A stretch of DNA of 64,000 bases from Simiduia curdlanivorans (GTDB lineage Bacteria > Pseudomonadota > Gammaproteobacteria > Pseudomonadales > Cellvibrionaceae), in contig NZ_JAUFQG010000006.1 of the NCBI RefSeq assembly GCF_030409605.1, positions 868,001 through 932,000 on the forward strand. Reading direction: 5' to 3'. Every line of letters starts with the position of its first letter. Positions within the stretch are counted from its first letter, which is position 1. The position numbers and the translations under genes are program-made. Below, piece after piece: positions 51,122 to 59,734 of the stretch. The notes under the pieces were generated by a model that saw only the letters and a program-made list of their open reading frames with translations, searched no databases and had not been told where the DNA came from.

Positions 51122-52123
51122 ATGGATAGCGTTCGAAAAACCATCAAAGGACTGAAATTGGCCGGCCTAATTGCCGCCACACTGCTCGTACAGGCGTGCG
51201 CCTCTAACTTTACCTTTCAAGTTGAAGTCGACGACCCAGAACCTTCAACTCAACACTATGTATCCAGTGATCAAGATACACCTACCAGCCTAGCGTTTAG
51301 CCATCAAATTCCTGGGGATCAGGTCAGTGCCAAAGGTGGTGTGCTCAACTATGTGTACCAACAAGACAAGAAGAATATCGACCCCGCAACCTTCTTTTTA
51401 GGCGCCCTGAGCAATGAACTAGAAGCCCGTAAGCTGCCCGTCACCTTCGACGACTCCGCCAGCAATCAGCTGCAATTACTGAGCTTTGAGACGATTTCAC
51501 ATCGCAACAACGGATTTTCGCCGCTGGTCATGATCGCGATGGTAAAAATTGATCTGGTAGAAAACGGCCAGAAACACCGTATCGCCGCCATCGTTAAGCG
51601 CGCAAAAGTGCCTATTTGGACAGTTACCGAAGAGCCTTTGGTTGAAGCGACCATTAATCAACCGCAAGAAATTTTAATTAAGGAAGTTGCGGCTAAGATT
51701 AACTTGGCACTGTTTAACGACCAGCTAACTGACAGCGATGTTGACACCTTGATCAAAGACGTTAAAGCGAATGTTGAAAACGAAGACATTGCCTATCAAA
51801 AGGTTTATGAACTGGGCTTTTCTAACAATCCAAAAGCGCTACCTGCGCTACTAGAATTCAGCAAGCACAACGCCGAATACATACGCTTAGCCGCTATATC
51901 CGGCATGGGTATGCTAGGTGGCGAAGGCGTGTTCGAAGAGCTAAAGGCGCTCTACACATCTGGCAACCAATGGCAAGACAGAGCCGTTGCACTGAAAGCC
52001 ATCGGCGATATCCAAACCACAGAGGCGCTTGATTTTCTTAAAACAGAACAAGCCAAGTGGAGCGATAAAACAACTCAGGAAGTTACCTGGAACAAGAAGA
52101 TAGTGGCGCTCTATCTAGACTAA
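51122..52123 (+). CDS. Lipoprotein with HEAT-like repeats
   Basis: A 333-residue predicted lipoprotein. The signal ends in LVQAC with Cys26. The middle region (40-220) is a mixed alpha/beta domain; the last 110 residues (KALPALLEFSKHNAEYIRLAAISGMGMLGGEGVFEELKALY... ALKAIGDIQTTEALDFL) are helical HEAT-like repeats, often used for protein binding. GGAG precedes the ATG. Function unknown, probably an envelope protein. No operon partner. Confidence 0.7.
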   Translation: MDSVRKTIKGLKLAGLIAATLLVQACASNFTFQVEVDDPEPSTQHYVSSDQDTPTSLAFSHQIPGDQVSAKGGVLNYVYQQDKKNIDPATFFLGALSNELEARKLPVTFDDSASNQLQLLSFETISHRNNGFSPLVMIAMVKIDLVENGQKHRIAAIVKRAKVPIWTVTEEPLVEATINQPQEILIKEVAAKINLALFNDQLTDSDVDTLIKDVKANVENEDIAYQKVYELGFSNNPKALPALLEFSKHNAEYIRLAAISGMGMLGGEGVFEELKALYTSGNQWQDRAVALKAIGDIQTTEALDFLKTEQAKWSDKTTQEVTWNKKIVALYLD

Positions 52124-52245
52124 AATTCATCCAATAGATCCAACCTTCATTGGCAGTTGCAGCGTTTCAGCCAGCAACTGCCAGCTTCAACCAGCGCTAG
52201 ACTCTTGCCCAGATAAATCCAAATCAAGCCAGCGCTTACTCACCC

Positions 52246-52449
52246 TTATGGCGACACAGGCTCATCCTGAAAAACCTCCTCGATTGGCATCTCAAATAGC
52301 CGCGATATTTTAAATGCCAGCGGTAAACTGGGATCGAACTTACCGGTTTCAATGGCGTTAATTGTCTGGCGCGTTACCTCTAATTCTGCGGCTAACTGCG
52401 CCTGGGTCCAGTCGCGCTCTGCGCGAAGTACCTTAAGTCGATTTTTCAT
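52246..52449 (-). CDS. XRE-type transcriptional regulator
   Basis: A 67-residue regulator of the YozG-like type, almost only a helix-turn-helix (RDWTQAQLAAELEVTRQTINAIETGKFDPSLPLAFKISRLF). It overlaps the upstream membrane-protein gene by four bases, so both are one operon. The palindrome in front of that operon is probably its operator, implying autoregulation. Confidence 0.92.
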   Translation of the reverse strand: MKNRLKVLRAERDWTQAQLAAELEVTRQTINAIETGKFDPSLPLAFKISRLFEMPIEEVFQDEPVSP

Positions 52450-52868
52450 CGATACCTCGCATTGCCAAGGGCTATGCCAACGATAAAGGTTAGGCCTATG
52501 AGCATCATTAGGTGGGAGATTTCCGGCTGAAAGGCAATAAGCTTTACATCTTCCATGAGCTCATAGCTGGTGCCGCAAACGAGTGCGACGCCCAAGGTGA
52601 GCGCCGAGGCGTCGAGAAAGATTTTTTGTTGCATTTCGTCCAAACATTTCACGTGCCGTATGGTTACCACAATCATGCCGGCCCCCGCTACTAAGGTAAG
52701 CATGAGCGCAACTAAGGTTATTAATGTATTAAATTGCCACAGCATCTTTGGCCCGAAGGACGCCAGCGCCAAGGTAATTAACCAAGCGCCTGCCCATAGA
52801 GCGAGATGACGGGTATTTTTGATATTGGTGGTGGCCCAATCATTGGGCTTGGTCTGATGATTACTCAC
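52446..52868 (-). CDS. Four-helix membrane protein paired with the XRE regulator
   Basis: A 140-residue inner-membrane protein with four predicted helices and a Cys/His-containing loop (RHVKCLDEMQQKIF). Such small membrane proteins often occur in front of a YozG-type regulator; the function is unknown. The start is 17 bases from the palindromic operator. Confidence 0.8.
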   Translation of the reverse strand: MSNHQTKPNDWATTNIKNTRHLALWAGAWLITLALASFGPKMLWQFNTLITLVALMLTLVAGAGMIVVTIRHVKCLDEMQQKIFLDASALTLGVALVCGTSYELMEDVKLIAFQPEISHLMMLIGLTFIVGIALGNARYR

Positions 52869-52884
52869 TGTATAACTCCTTTGT

Positions 52885-52912
52885 CTTAATGTAATGCATG
52901 CTTTACATTAAG
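52885..52912 (-). promoter_or_regulatory. Palindromic operator of the XRE/membrane-protein operon
   Basis: CTTAATGTAA (52885-52894) and TTACATTAAG (52903-52912) are perfectly complementary, separated by TGCATGCT, which is itself nearly symmetric. The dyad lies 17-44 bases before the membrane-protein ATG, over the expected promoter. Autoregulation by the XRE protein is the simplest explanation. Confidence 0.75.
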
Positions 52913-53209
52913 ATAGGAAGACTTGAGCAGAATGTCAACCAAGCTTTACAAAAAGATTGGCTGACTTAACTAGAAATGGGCGAGTAGTCGACAGATTAGG
53001 CGCCAAACCAAGGTGACCATGGGCTACACAGGCTCGCACTCAGGCCCTGGCTTCTGGCAGGAATCGACCAAGCCCCAAGCCACTATTAATGGACTAAACC
53101 TCGCGCATCAGTGCTGTCGACGGCATCTAGATGAATTCATCCGGCGACGGTTCAAGCCCATTTCGTGGCGGCGTAACGCCACACAGTAAACGCTATTTCT
53201 GCATTTTCC

Positions 53210-53623
53210 CTACTCGCATGGCTGATCGTCGCTGTCCAAACTCAGCGCCACAAACTCTTTCCAATCTGCAATGCTTGAACCCTCGGCCTCAAACAAACTG
53301 AGCCCGAGTAGATATTCGCCCTTAGCGCCATAGGGCCGGCACCACTTGATCTCGCACACGAGAAAGAATTTTTTCGCCGCGCCGTCGCCTTTGCGCTGCT
53401 GGATACAGGTGCTCAGAATGCTCCCCTCTAACAGCGGCTGGTGGGAAATGACTCTAAGCCCGTTGGCGGAAATATCGAGGCTGGTGGTCACCACAATTTC
53501 GCTGTCCGAACCTGGCTCGGCGCTAGGCAGTTCGATGAATACGGTGAAGGCTTCATCCATGCGATACTCTTGCCGTTTATCGGTGTCTGCTTGCCTAGGC
53601 AGTGGCGGCTTATTATCAGTCAT
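53210..53623 (-). CDS. PilZ-domain protein (c-di-GMP receptor)
   Basis: A 137-residue cytoplasmic PilZ protein. The c-di-GMP binding signature is complete: RQEYR (RxxxR, 17-21) and DISANG (DxSxxG). The rest is the PilZ beta-barrel. It lies 38 bases downstream of the gene for a 566-residue protein on the same strand, with which it probably forms an operon. Confidence 0.9.
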   Translation of the reverse strand: MTDNKPPLPRQADTDKRQEYRMDEAFTVFIELPSAEPGSDSEIVVTTSLDISANGLRVISHQPLLEGSILSTCIQQRKGDGAAKKFFLVCEIKWCRPYGAKGEYLLGLSLFEAEGSSIADWKEFVALSLDSDDQPCE

Positions 53624-53661
53624 GACTTGCCCCCGTGGGCCAGTTGGATCGGTTATTAGGT

Positions 53662-55362
53662 TTACGAAACATCGCGCCTCAACCCCTGAATGACTTTTGC
53701 CAACTGATCTTCAAAGTTATTGCCCTTGTGCAATACCCGTAACTGGCCGCTGGCTATGCGCTCATGCAGCTCGTCTTTTAGTATTTCGAGATATTTGCGG
53801 CCTAATGGATCGACTAAAATATACTTTCCGGTCGACTGTATGATTACCGAAAGCTTGCAGCGCGTTGGCTCAGCGCCCTCGTTAAAGATTTCGAACCAAG
53901 CGCCAACCTGCAGCTCGGCAATATGCTGCGTGGCCGCCGCCTGATTAGCTTTTTGCTCTGCAGCTAACTGCTTAAACGCCTGCGCTTCGGCGCGCGCCTT
54001 CAGCGCGGCGGCCTGACGGCGCTGCACACCTTCAATTTCAGCCGCCGCATCTAGCCGCTGCTTGTTCTCTCGCTCACGCTCTTGTAGTTGATGCTGGATT
54101 TTTTCTTGTTCATGTTTAGCGGCTAAATTAGCGCGTTTTATCCAAGTACATACAACTTTTTCCCATACCTCAGCGATACTTGAGAAGACGATGGGCTGGG
54201 CTATTTCGGTCGAAAGGCACAGGGCAAAATCTTGTAGACTCTTGGTCAGCACCTTGCGGCCAAGCCAATCCACGAACAGGAGCTGACCACTGGGCTCGTG
54301 CTTTAACGCTAACTTACACCTTAGCGCTTGGGTTAGCGGCTGGGTCTCCTGGGTGCGAAAGTAAAACCAATCTTGCGGCTTTACATCGGCAAACTGTGCG
54401 AAGTAGCTTGGCGTCATCACGGCTTGCGACTGACCCATACCGTCTGGATAAGGCAAAGGCGAAAACTTAGCGCATTCAATCGGCTGCTTTTGAATAGCGC
54501 TCATCAAATAGGCGCAGAGCTCATCAATCCAAACCCCATAAGCCTGCGAGTGCACGGCAAACGTCGCCGCGCTTTGCTCGAGCTTTTCTAGCTGTGTCGG
54601 CAAGGTTTCGTATAAAACTTGATCCTCAAGTGCCACACCTTGCGGGCCGTAGATTTGCGCCAACTGATACAGCTGGCGCTGCCAAAACTGCCACAAAGGC
54701 AATCGCTCGTGATCGACCTCGCCGGCGGTAAGTACGGTATTTTTAAGGCTATCTTTTAGCGTGCTCAGTAATCCCTGCTGCACGGACTCGGGCAAGAAGC
54801 ACTGGCCTAATTGCTGATTGAACAGATCCAATACCGCACACTCTGCCGCTAAGGTGCGGTATTCGCTTTCGGTAGTTTCGCACAGGCGGGCTTCGGCAAT
54901 GCCGGCTCTGCGGGCTTCGCTAAGCAGCTTTTTATCCATGTCTTTTAACCCCAAGGCCACCGCATCCCAAGCAGATAGGGTCAGGGTTTTACAGTTGGCG
55001 AGCGCCGTTATCACGCCATCACATTGGGCCAAGTAGGTCTGGCTGGCGCGGCTATCGGATGGATACCATAAAATCGCTTTACTTAACCAATGGGTTAAAA
55101 ACGCATTAAAGGGATGAGTGGGGTTGGCGACCAGTTGCTCTATCTGGGCGGCCTGCGAGGTGAGTAACTGAGAGACCGCGGCAAATTTTTCACCAAGGCA
55201 TTGATGATGCTTCTGCGGCCCCAGGGCGATTAATGTATCGGCCACAAAGCGGGCTCGAATCTTATCTTCGCCTTGCCCCATAGCCTGCGCAAGTTGAGCG
55301 AACAGGGCCGCCAACTGCGCAACGTCGCCATCAACAATGGCCTTCGGGTCGAATACCTGCAT
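53662..55362 (-). CDS. DUF1631-like protein with two repeated C-terminal-type modules
   Basis: A 566-residue cytoplasmic protein. The N-terminal two-thirds is helical. Two modules of about 53 residues resemble each other and the end of DUF1631 proteins: 330-382 (DWFYFRTQ..., LRCKLALKH..., LLFVDWLGRKVL) and 486-538 (AWFEIFNEG..., TRCKLSVII..., YILVDPLGRKYL). A long coiled coil (405-480) rich in Ala, Gln, Glu and Lys separates them. The RCKL...FVD.LGRK pattern may be a PilZ-like barrel. The next gene encodes a PilZ protein, so a c-di-GMP-related role is inferred. Confidence 0.7.
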   Translation of the reverse strand: MQVFDPKAIVDGDVAQLAALFAQLAQAMGQGEDKIRARFVADTLIALGPQKHHQCLGEKFAAVSQLLTSQAAQIEQLVANPTHPFNAFLTHWLSKAILWYPSDSRASQTYLAQCDGVITALANCKTLTLSAWDAVALGLKDMDKKLLSEARRAGIAEARLCETTESEYRTLAAECAVLDLFNQQLGQCFLPESVQQGLLSTLKDSLKNTVLTAGEVDHERLPLWQFWQRQLYQLAQIYGPQGVALEDQVLYETLPTQLEKLEQSAATFAVHSQAYGVWIDELCAYLMSAIQKQPIECAKFSPLPYPDGMGQSQAVMTPSYFAQFADVKPQDWFYFRTQETQPLTQALRCKLALKHEPSGQLLFVDWLGRKVLTKSLQDFALCLSTEIAQPIVFSSIAEVWEKVVCTWIKRANLAAKHEQEKIQHQLQERERENKQRLDAAAEIEGVQRRQAAALKARAEAQAFKQLAAEQKANQAAATQHIAELQVGAWFEIFNEGAEPTRCKLSVIIQSTGKYILVDPLGRKYLEILKDELHERIASGQLRVLHKGNNFEDQLAKVIQGLRRDVS

Positions 55363-55790
55363 AGGGTTCAGTGTTTAAAATCAACTTTCGCAAACAAGCT
55401 GTCACTATAGTAAACACTCACAACCCGCACCGAACTTTCAGCGCAATTAACCATTTTTCCAAAACCACCCATAGGAGCGCCAGAACTTGCTGCCCTCCAC
55501 GACCACCGCGCGCTGATGCCCATACAAGCATCGGCCCCAACCCCTTCAGCGGCTGCAATTACCCCGTGAACCTTTTGCCTTGTAGGTCGCCGCCCCCCGC
55601 CTTGCGCATTGCGGCTTTCGGCTTGCGGCTTGCGGCTTGCAGCCCAATCACCCCCCCCCATTCACCGATGAGCACTCGCCATTGACCGATTTAAGCGCCA
55701 AATACCCGCTCCTAGGCACTAATCTACAAACGTACCAACACCAAACCCCAGAGCGGGCACTAACACTACTGAGTACTCAAGGAGAGCCTC
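55363..55790. other. Intergenic stretch with GCTTGCG repeats
   Basis: No supported gene. It contains three GCTTGCG/A units (55612-55642) preceded by a C-rich CGCCCCCCGCCTTG motif, a variant of the repeat family at 17647 and 27301. Confidence 0.5.
55612..55642. repeat. Tandem GCTTGCG repeats
   Basis: CGGCTTTCG followed by GCTTGCG, GCTTGCG and GCTTGCA units in direct tandem. The heptamer differs from CTTGTAG at 27301 by single bases; the C-rich prefix is shared. Confidence 0.7.
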
Positions 55791-56252
55791 ATGAACCAGT
55801 CGACAATCAGCCAAGAACAAGTGATCGAAAACCTCAGCAATAAACGCAACTGGGTTCGCCTCGTGTATATGCTGATCTACGGCCTAGCCCTGCACATAGC
55901 CGGCATTATCATGTGGCTGCTTTGCACCGTTCAATTTGTCATTACCATGATATTCGGCCAAGACAACGAAAACCTGCGCAAAATGGCGGCCAGCATCAGC
56001 GACTATATCCACGAGGCCCTCGCCTTCGTTAGCTACAACAGCGAGGAAAAACCTTTTCCCTTCGCCAAAGATGACAGCAAAAATACGGGAGAAGGCGCCA
56101 ACAAGGACGAACCACAGGAGACGCCTGCCCACGAGGCGCAAGAAAACAACACGGCCAAGGTAAAAGATGAGCCCGTAACTATTGATGTAGAAGCCCAAGC
56201 CGTGGAAGATGGCCCTACAGATTTACCCGATGAACCAAAGTCGGAAAAATAA
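55791..56252 (+). CDS. DUF4389 family membrane protein
   Basis: A 153-residue protein with two close hydrophobic helices (about 20-60) matching DUF4389 (RNWVRLVYMLIYGLALHI, IMWLLCTVQFVITMIFG, NLRKMAASISDYIHEALAFVSYNSEEKPFPF). The acidic C-terminal third is probably disordered. Function unknown. It precedes the LiaF-like cassette by 62 bases. Confidence 0.82.
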   Translation: MNQSTISQEQVIENLSNKRNWVRLVYMLIYGLALHIAGIIMWLLCTVQFVITMIFGQDNENLRKMAASISDYIHEALAFVSYNSEEKPFPFAKDDSKNTGEGANKDEPQETPAHEAQENNTAKVKDEPVTIDVEAQAVEDGPTDLPDEPKSEK

Positions 56253-56314
56253 ACCTAGGCTTGCAGTAATCAACACCGGCAAACCACGACCAAACTATTC
56301 GCGAGATAGACGCT

Positions 56315-57121
56315 ATGAACAATCATAAAGGTAATTTCACCCCGCGCACAGCCTTTGGCTTAGGCCTGATTGCGTTTGCCGTACTGCTGTTTCTTAGCAA
56401 TATCGGCATCCCCTTTCTGGGCGTGGTGTTGCGCAACTGGCCGGTGGTGTTAATCGTGGTGGGCGCGGTGATGTTTCAACATGCAAAAAAGCAAAAAATC
56501 AAAAGCGGCAAAGCCCAGTACCTACCGCACACCTTAATTGCCGTGGGCATATTATTTCAGCTCGCCAACATGCACATCTTGAACTTCGGTATTGGCGCCA
56601 TCGTCGTGCCTGTGGTACTCGCCTTTGTTGGCATTAACTTACTGAAAAGTAAATCAGACAGCGCTAAACAGCGCGATAGCGAAGCGAGCGATTCAAAAGG
56701 CGAAATCATCGACGGCGAATGGATCGATGACTTTACCAATGAGCAAGCGAGCGCAGCGCAAGCCAACAGCGGCACCGACGACACAAAAATTGATGTATTT
56801 ACCGTGTTGGGCGGCGGCAATTTTTCCACCCGCTCCAAGCGTTTAACCGATGGCAATATCATTGCCATTTTAGGGGGTGCTGAAGTGGATATTCGGGAGG
56901 CCGATAGCCTAAAAAACACCTTAGAGATTGATATCATCGCGCTCATGGGCGGCGTAGAAATAAAAGTGCCGCCTCACTTCAATGTCACCGTAAAGCTATT
57001 GCCGTTGCTGGGCGGTGTGACCAACAAAACCACCTGCTTAGCCGACAAGATGGGCGTACCACCCAAGCACCTGGTGTTAACCGGTATGGCGCTGATGGGC
57101 GGCGTGGAAATAACGAATTAG
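56315..57121 (+). CDS. LiaF-like membrane protein
   Basis: A 268-residue protein with about four N-terminal helices and a C-terminal beta-rich domain from about 165 with glycine-rich repeats (VLGGGNFSTRS, ILGGAEVDIRE, LMGGVEIKVP, LLGGVTNKT, LMGGVEITN). This matches the LiaF/cell-wall-active antibiotic response domain. LiaF proteins repress an envelope-stress kinase. The next two genes encode a LytS-like kinase and a LytTR regulator, consistent with such a role. Confidence 0.85.
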   Translation: MNNHKGNFTPRTAFGLGLIAFAVLLFLSNIGIPFLGVVLRNWPVVLIVVGAVMFQHAKKQKIKSGKAQYLPHTLIAVGILFQLANMHILNFGIGAIVVPVVLAFVGINLLKSKSDSAKQRDSEASDSKGEIIDGEWIDDFTNEQASAAQANSGTDDTKIDVFTVLGGGNFSTRSKRLTDGNIIAILGGAEVDIREADSLKNTLEIDIIALMGGVEIKVPPHFNVTVKLLPLLGGVTNKTTCLADKMGVPPKHLVLTGMALMGGVEITN

Positions 57122-57167
57122 TTTTCCACGTAAAATATAGACATAGCACTCAACCTTAGCGCCTATT

Positions 57168-58253
57168 ATGCATCCCATTTTCAGCTCCAACCGCACTCTA
57201 CTCAGCGTGGCCATACTCTGGAGCCTTCTGTGTTGCCTGATCGCGTTTTTATTAGTCAAGCTGGATCAGCAGAGCCATGGCGCACTGCTGATTATTTTTC
57301 AAACCCTACCGCTCTATGGTTTGCTACTGTTTTTCGGCGCCTCCAATTACTACTTATGCTTGCGCCTACCACTGGCGAACACACCGATGCCCCTCATCTT
57401 AGTGGCGCAAAGTCTGGCCGCCGCGATAACCATTGGTTTGTGGTTATTGGTGGCGCTAGGTTGGAATTGGCTATTGGATCAAATGAGTTTCCACCGAGCC
57501 GAAGCCATGTACTTCGACTTACTTATTGCCAATATTCTTATCTCACTCGTGCTCTACGTGGTTTGGATTTTAGTGCACTACGCCTATTTAGGCGCAAAAG
57601 GCGACGAGCAAACGAGCGCCCGCTCGCTCGAACATCAACTGTTAATTAAAAGTATTGAACTTGAGGCGATTAAACTTACCGTACACCCACACTTCATGTA
57701 CAACAGCCTGACCATGGTGGCTAACTTATCCTTAGCAGCACCGGAAAAAATTCACGACATCTGCGTAAAGATGTCCGACTTTTTACGCTACAGTGTCACT
57801 TACGGCAAACAAGACAAGGTGACATTTGGCGACGAAATCACCCACATCGAGAATTACCTCAGCATCGAGAAAGAGCGTTTCGGCGAACGCTTGCGGGTTG
57901 ATATGGCGGTTGCGCCCGAGGCGCGCGATAAACCTACCATCGCGCTGGTGCTATTTCCGCTAATAGAAAACTGTATAAAACACGGCATCGGTTCGCAGTT
58001 CGAACCGGGCTTTATCAATATTGCCATTAGCCAACAAGACAATTTCACCCATATCTGCATTGAAAATAGTTTTGACCCCAGCGGGATAAAACCACGCAGC
58101 ACAAAGCTGGGATTATCGTCACTGGAAAAACGCCTTGCGTATAGCTTCGGCCCCGCCGCGCAGATGAAAATACAAAAAAAGACAGGGCTATTCACGGTCG
58201 AACTCATGCTACCCGCGCTGATTCAAAACAGCATCAGCCTAACAGGAGGTTAA
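57168..58253 (+). CDS. LytS/YehU-type sensor histidine kinase
   Basis: A 361-residue inner-membrane kinase. Four hydrophobic segments fill the first 140 residues. The PF06580-type domain starts with the phosphoacceptor His175 in VHPHFMYNSL, and the ATPase part has PLIENCIKHG and a C-terminal GLGLSSLEKRL-like motif (LGLSSLEKRL). It lies between the LiaF-like gene and the LytTR regulator gene. The signal is unknown, probably envelope state. Confidence 0.9.
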   Translation: MHPIFSSNRTLLSVAILWSLLCCLIAFLLVKLDQQSHGALLIIFQTLPLYGLLLFFGASNYYLCLRLPLANTPMPLILVAQSLAAAITIGLWLLVALGWNWLLDQMSFHRAEAMYFDLLIANILISLVLYVVWILVHYAYLGAKGDEQTSARSLEHQLLIKSIELEAIKLTVHPHFMYNSLTMVANLSLAAPEKIHDICVKMSDFLRYSVTYGKQDKVTFGDEITHIENYLSIEKERFGERLRVDMAVAPEARDKPTIALVLFPLIENCIKHGIGSQFEPGFINIAISQQDNFTHICIENSFDPSGIKPRSTKLGLSSLEKRLAYSFGPAAQMKIQKKTGLFTVELMLPALIQNSISLTGG

Positions 58254-58261
58254 GTGCCCTT

Positions 58262-59062
58262 ATGACTACCGATAGCAATGCCGATACCAATACCGAGAAG
58301 GCCAAAACGATTACCGCCATCGTTATCGATGATGAAGCGCACGCGCGGCAAGCGCTAATCCACCAGCTAAATGCCCACCCGCACATTGAGATTATTGCGC
58401 AATGTGAAAACGGCCTAGCTGCCGTTAAGGCCATCAATGACCTTCAGCCACAGTTGATTTTTCTCGACGTGCACATGCCAAAGCTCGACGGCTTTGAAGT
58501 GTTAGAGCTATTGGGTGACAGCGCACCGATCACCGTGTTTGCCACGGCCCACGACGAGTACGCTATCCAAGCCTTTGAAAATAATGCCTTAGACTACCTG
58601 CTCAAACCCATCAACAGCGCCAGGTTAGAAAAAACCATCGAGCGAATCGCGCAGCGTTTAAACCTACGGGATACCGACACCAGCGCAACCAAAGCGCTCA
58701 TTCAAGACATCCGACAACAGCAAGCACCACTGCAGCGGGTGCTCATTCGAGATAAGGGCGACGTTCATGTTGTTGCCGCTAATGACATTATCGCGATCGA
58801 GGCGGCCGACGATTATGTGGTTATTCACACCAGCGCGGCCACGCACATTAAACAAGATAGAATCAATAACTTCGAGCAGCTCTTAGACCCAAGCCAATTT
58901 TGCAGAATTCATCGTTCCACCATTATTAACCTCGATTATCTAAAAGGCATAGAAACAGAGGGCAAAGATAATCGCTACGCCAATATGAAATTAACCGATG
59001 ACAAGGCGAAACAATTTTCCATTAGCCGAAGTGGCTACACCAAACTTTTAGCGGTACTGTAA
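58262..59062 (+). CDS. LytTR-type response regulator
   Basis: A 266-residue regulator with a receiver domain (acidic D23-D24, phosphoacceptor D69 in FLDVHMP, KP in LLKPIN) and a LytTR DNA-binding domain (about 155-266: DIIAIEAADDYVVIHT, CRIHRSTIINLDYL). Partner of the preceding kinase, 8 bases apart. Its target promoters cannot be read from this window. Confidence 0.93.
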   Translation: MTTDSNADTNTEKAKTITAIVIDDEAHARQALIHQLNAHPHIEIIAQCENGLAAVKAINDLQPQLIFLDVHMPKLDGFEVLELLGDSAPITVFATAHDEYAIQAFENNALDYLLKPINSARLEKTIERIAQRLNLRDTDTSATKALIQDIRQQQAPLQRVLIRDKGDVHVVAANDIIAIEAADDYVVIHTSAATHIKQDRINNFEQLLDPSQFCRIHRSTIINLDYLKGIETEGKDNRYANMKLTDDKAKQFSISRSGYTKLLAVL

Positions 59063-59082
59063 ACATGCCGAACAATAAGCGA

Positions 59083-59424
59083 CTATTCATCGCGGGTCAG
59101 TACCTCAAGCAACTCTATCTCAAACAGCAGATTCGAATTGGGCGCAATATGTTGACCGACTTGACGCTCGCCATAGGCCAAATGTGCAGGCACAAAGAGC
59201 TTTCGCTTTCCACCCACGCGCATCCCTTCTAGCCCCAAGTCCCAGCCTTTGATCACACGTCCGGTGCCAAAGACACACTGAAAGGGCCGACCCTTCAATG
59301 CGCTTGAATCAAACACGGTGCCATCTTCTAGCCGGCCGGTATAATGGGTTTTGATCAACGCGCCTTTGCTGATGAGTTTACCCTCACCAAGCACAATATC
59401 TTCGGCCTGCAAATCCTTGTTCAT
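59083..59424 (-). CDS. FKBP-type peptidyl-prolyl isomerase
   Basis: A 113-residue single-domain FKBP. It has the GALIKTHYTGRLEDGTVFDSS start, GRVIKGWDLGLEGMRVGGKRKL, and YGERQVGQHIAPNSNLLFEIELL. No signal peptide, so cytoplasmic. ATG at 59424 is preferred; an in-frame TTG 13 codons upstream is less likely. Convergent with the LytTR gene. Confidence 0.9.
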   Translation of the reverse strand: MNKDLQAEDIVLGEGKLISKGALIKTHYTGRLEDGTVFDSSALKGRPFQCVFGTGRVIKGWDLGLEGMRVGGKRKLFVPAHLAYGERQVGQHIAPNSNLLFEIELLEVLTRDE

Positions 59425-59734
59425 ATATTTTATGCCCCAAGCAATAGGTAAATAGCTCGCCAAGATTACTCACCACGCATCGAAATGTCTAAACTAGAGC
59501 TGCGGTGAATGTACAGCTCTAGTGCTTAAATTGAGGCGATGATTACATATAACCGCTATTGAACCCAAACATCGCCGGTTCGCATCCCACACACCGTCAC
59601 CTAGGCCGAATTCCATCTATCTGACGCCAACCACAACTCATCCCCGATCAGTTAAAGGGCGATTGTTCTCACTCCCCGCCTTGTGCACAATAGGCCGCAG
59701 ACGAAATCCGCTACTATTTGGCTAAGGAATGAGC

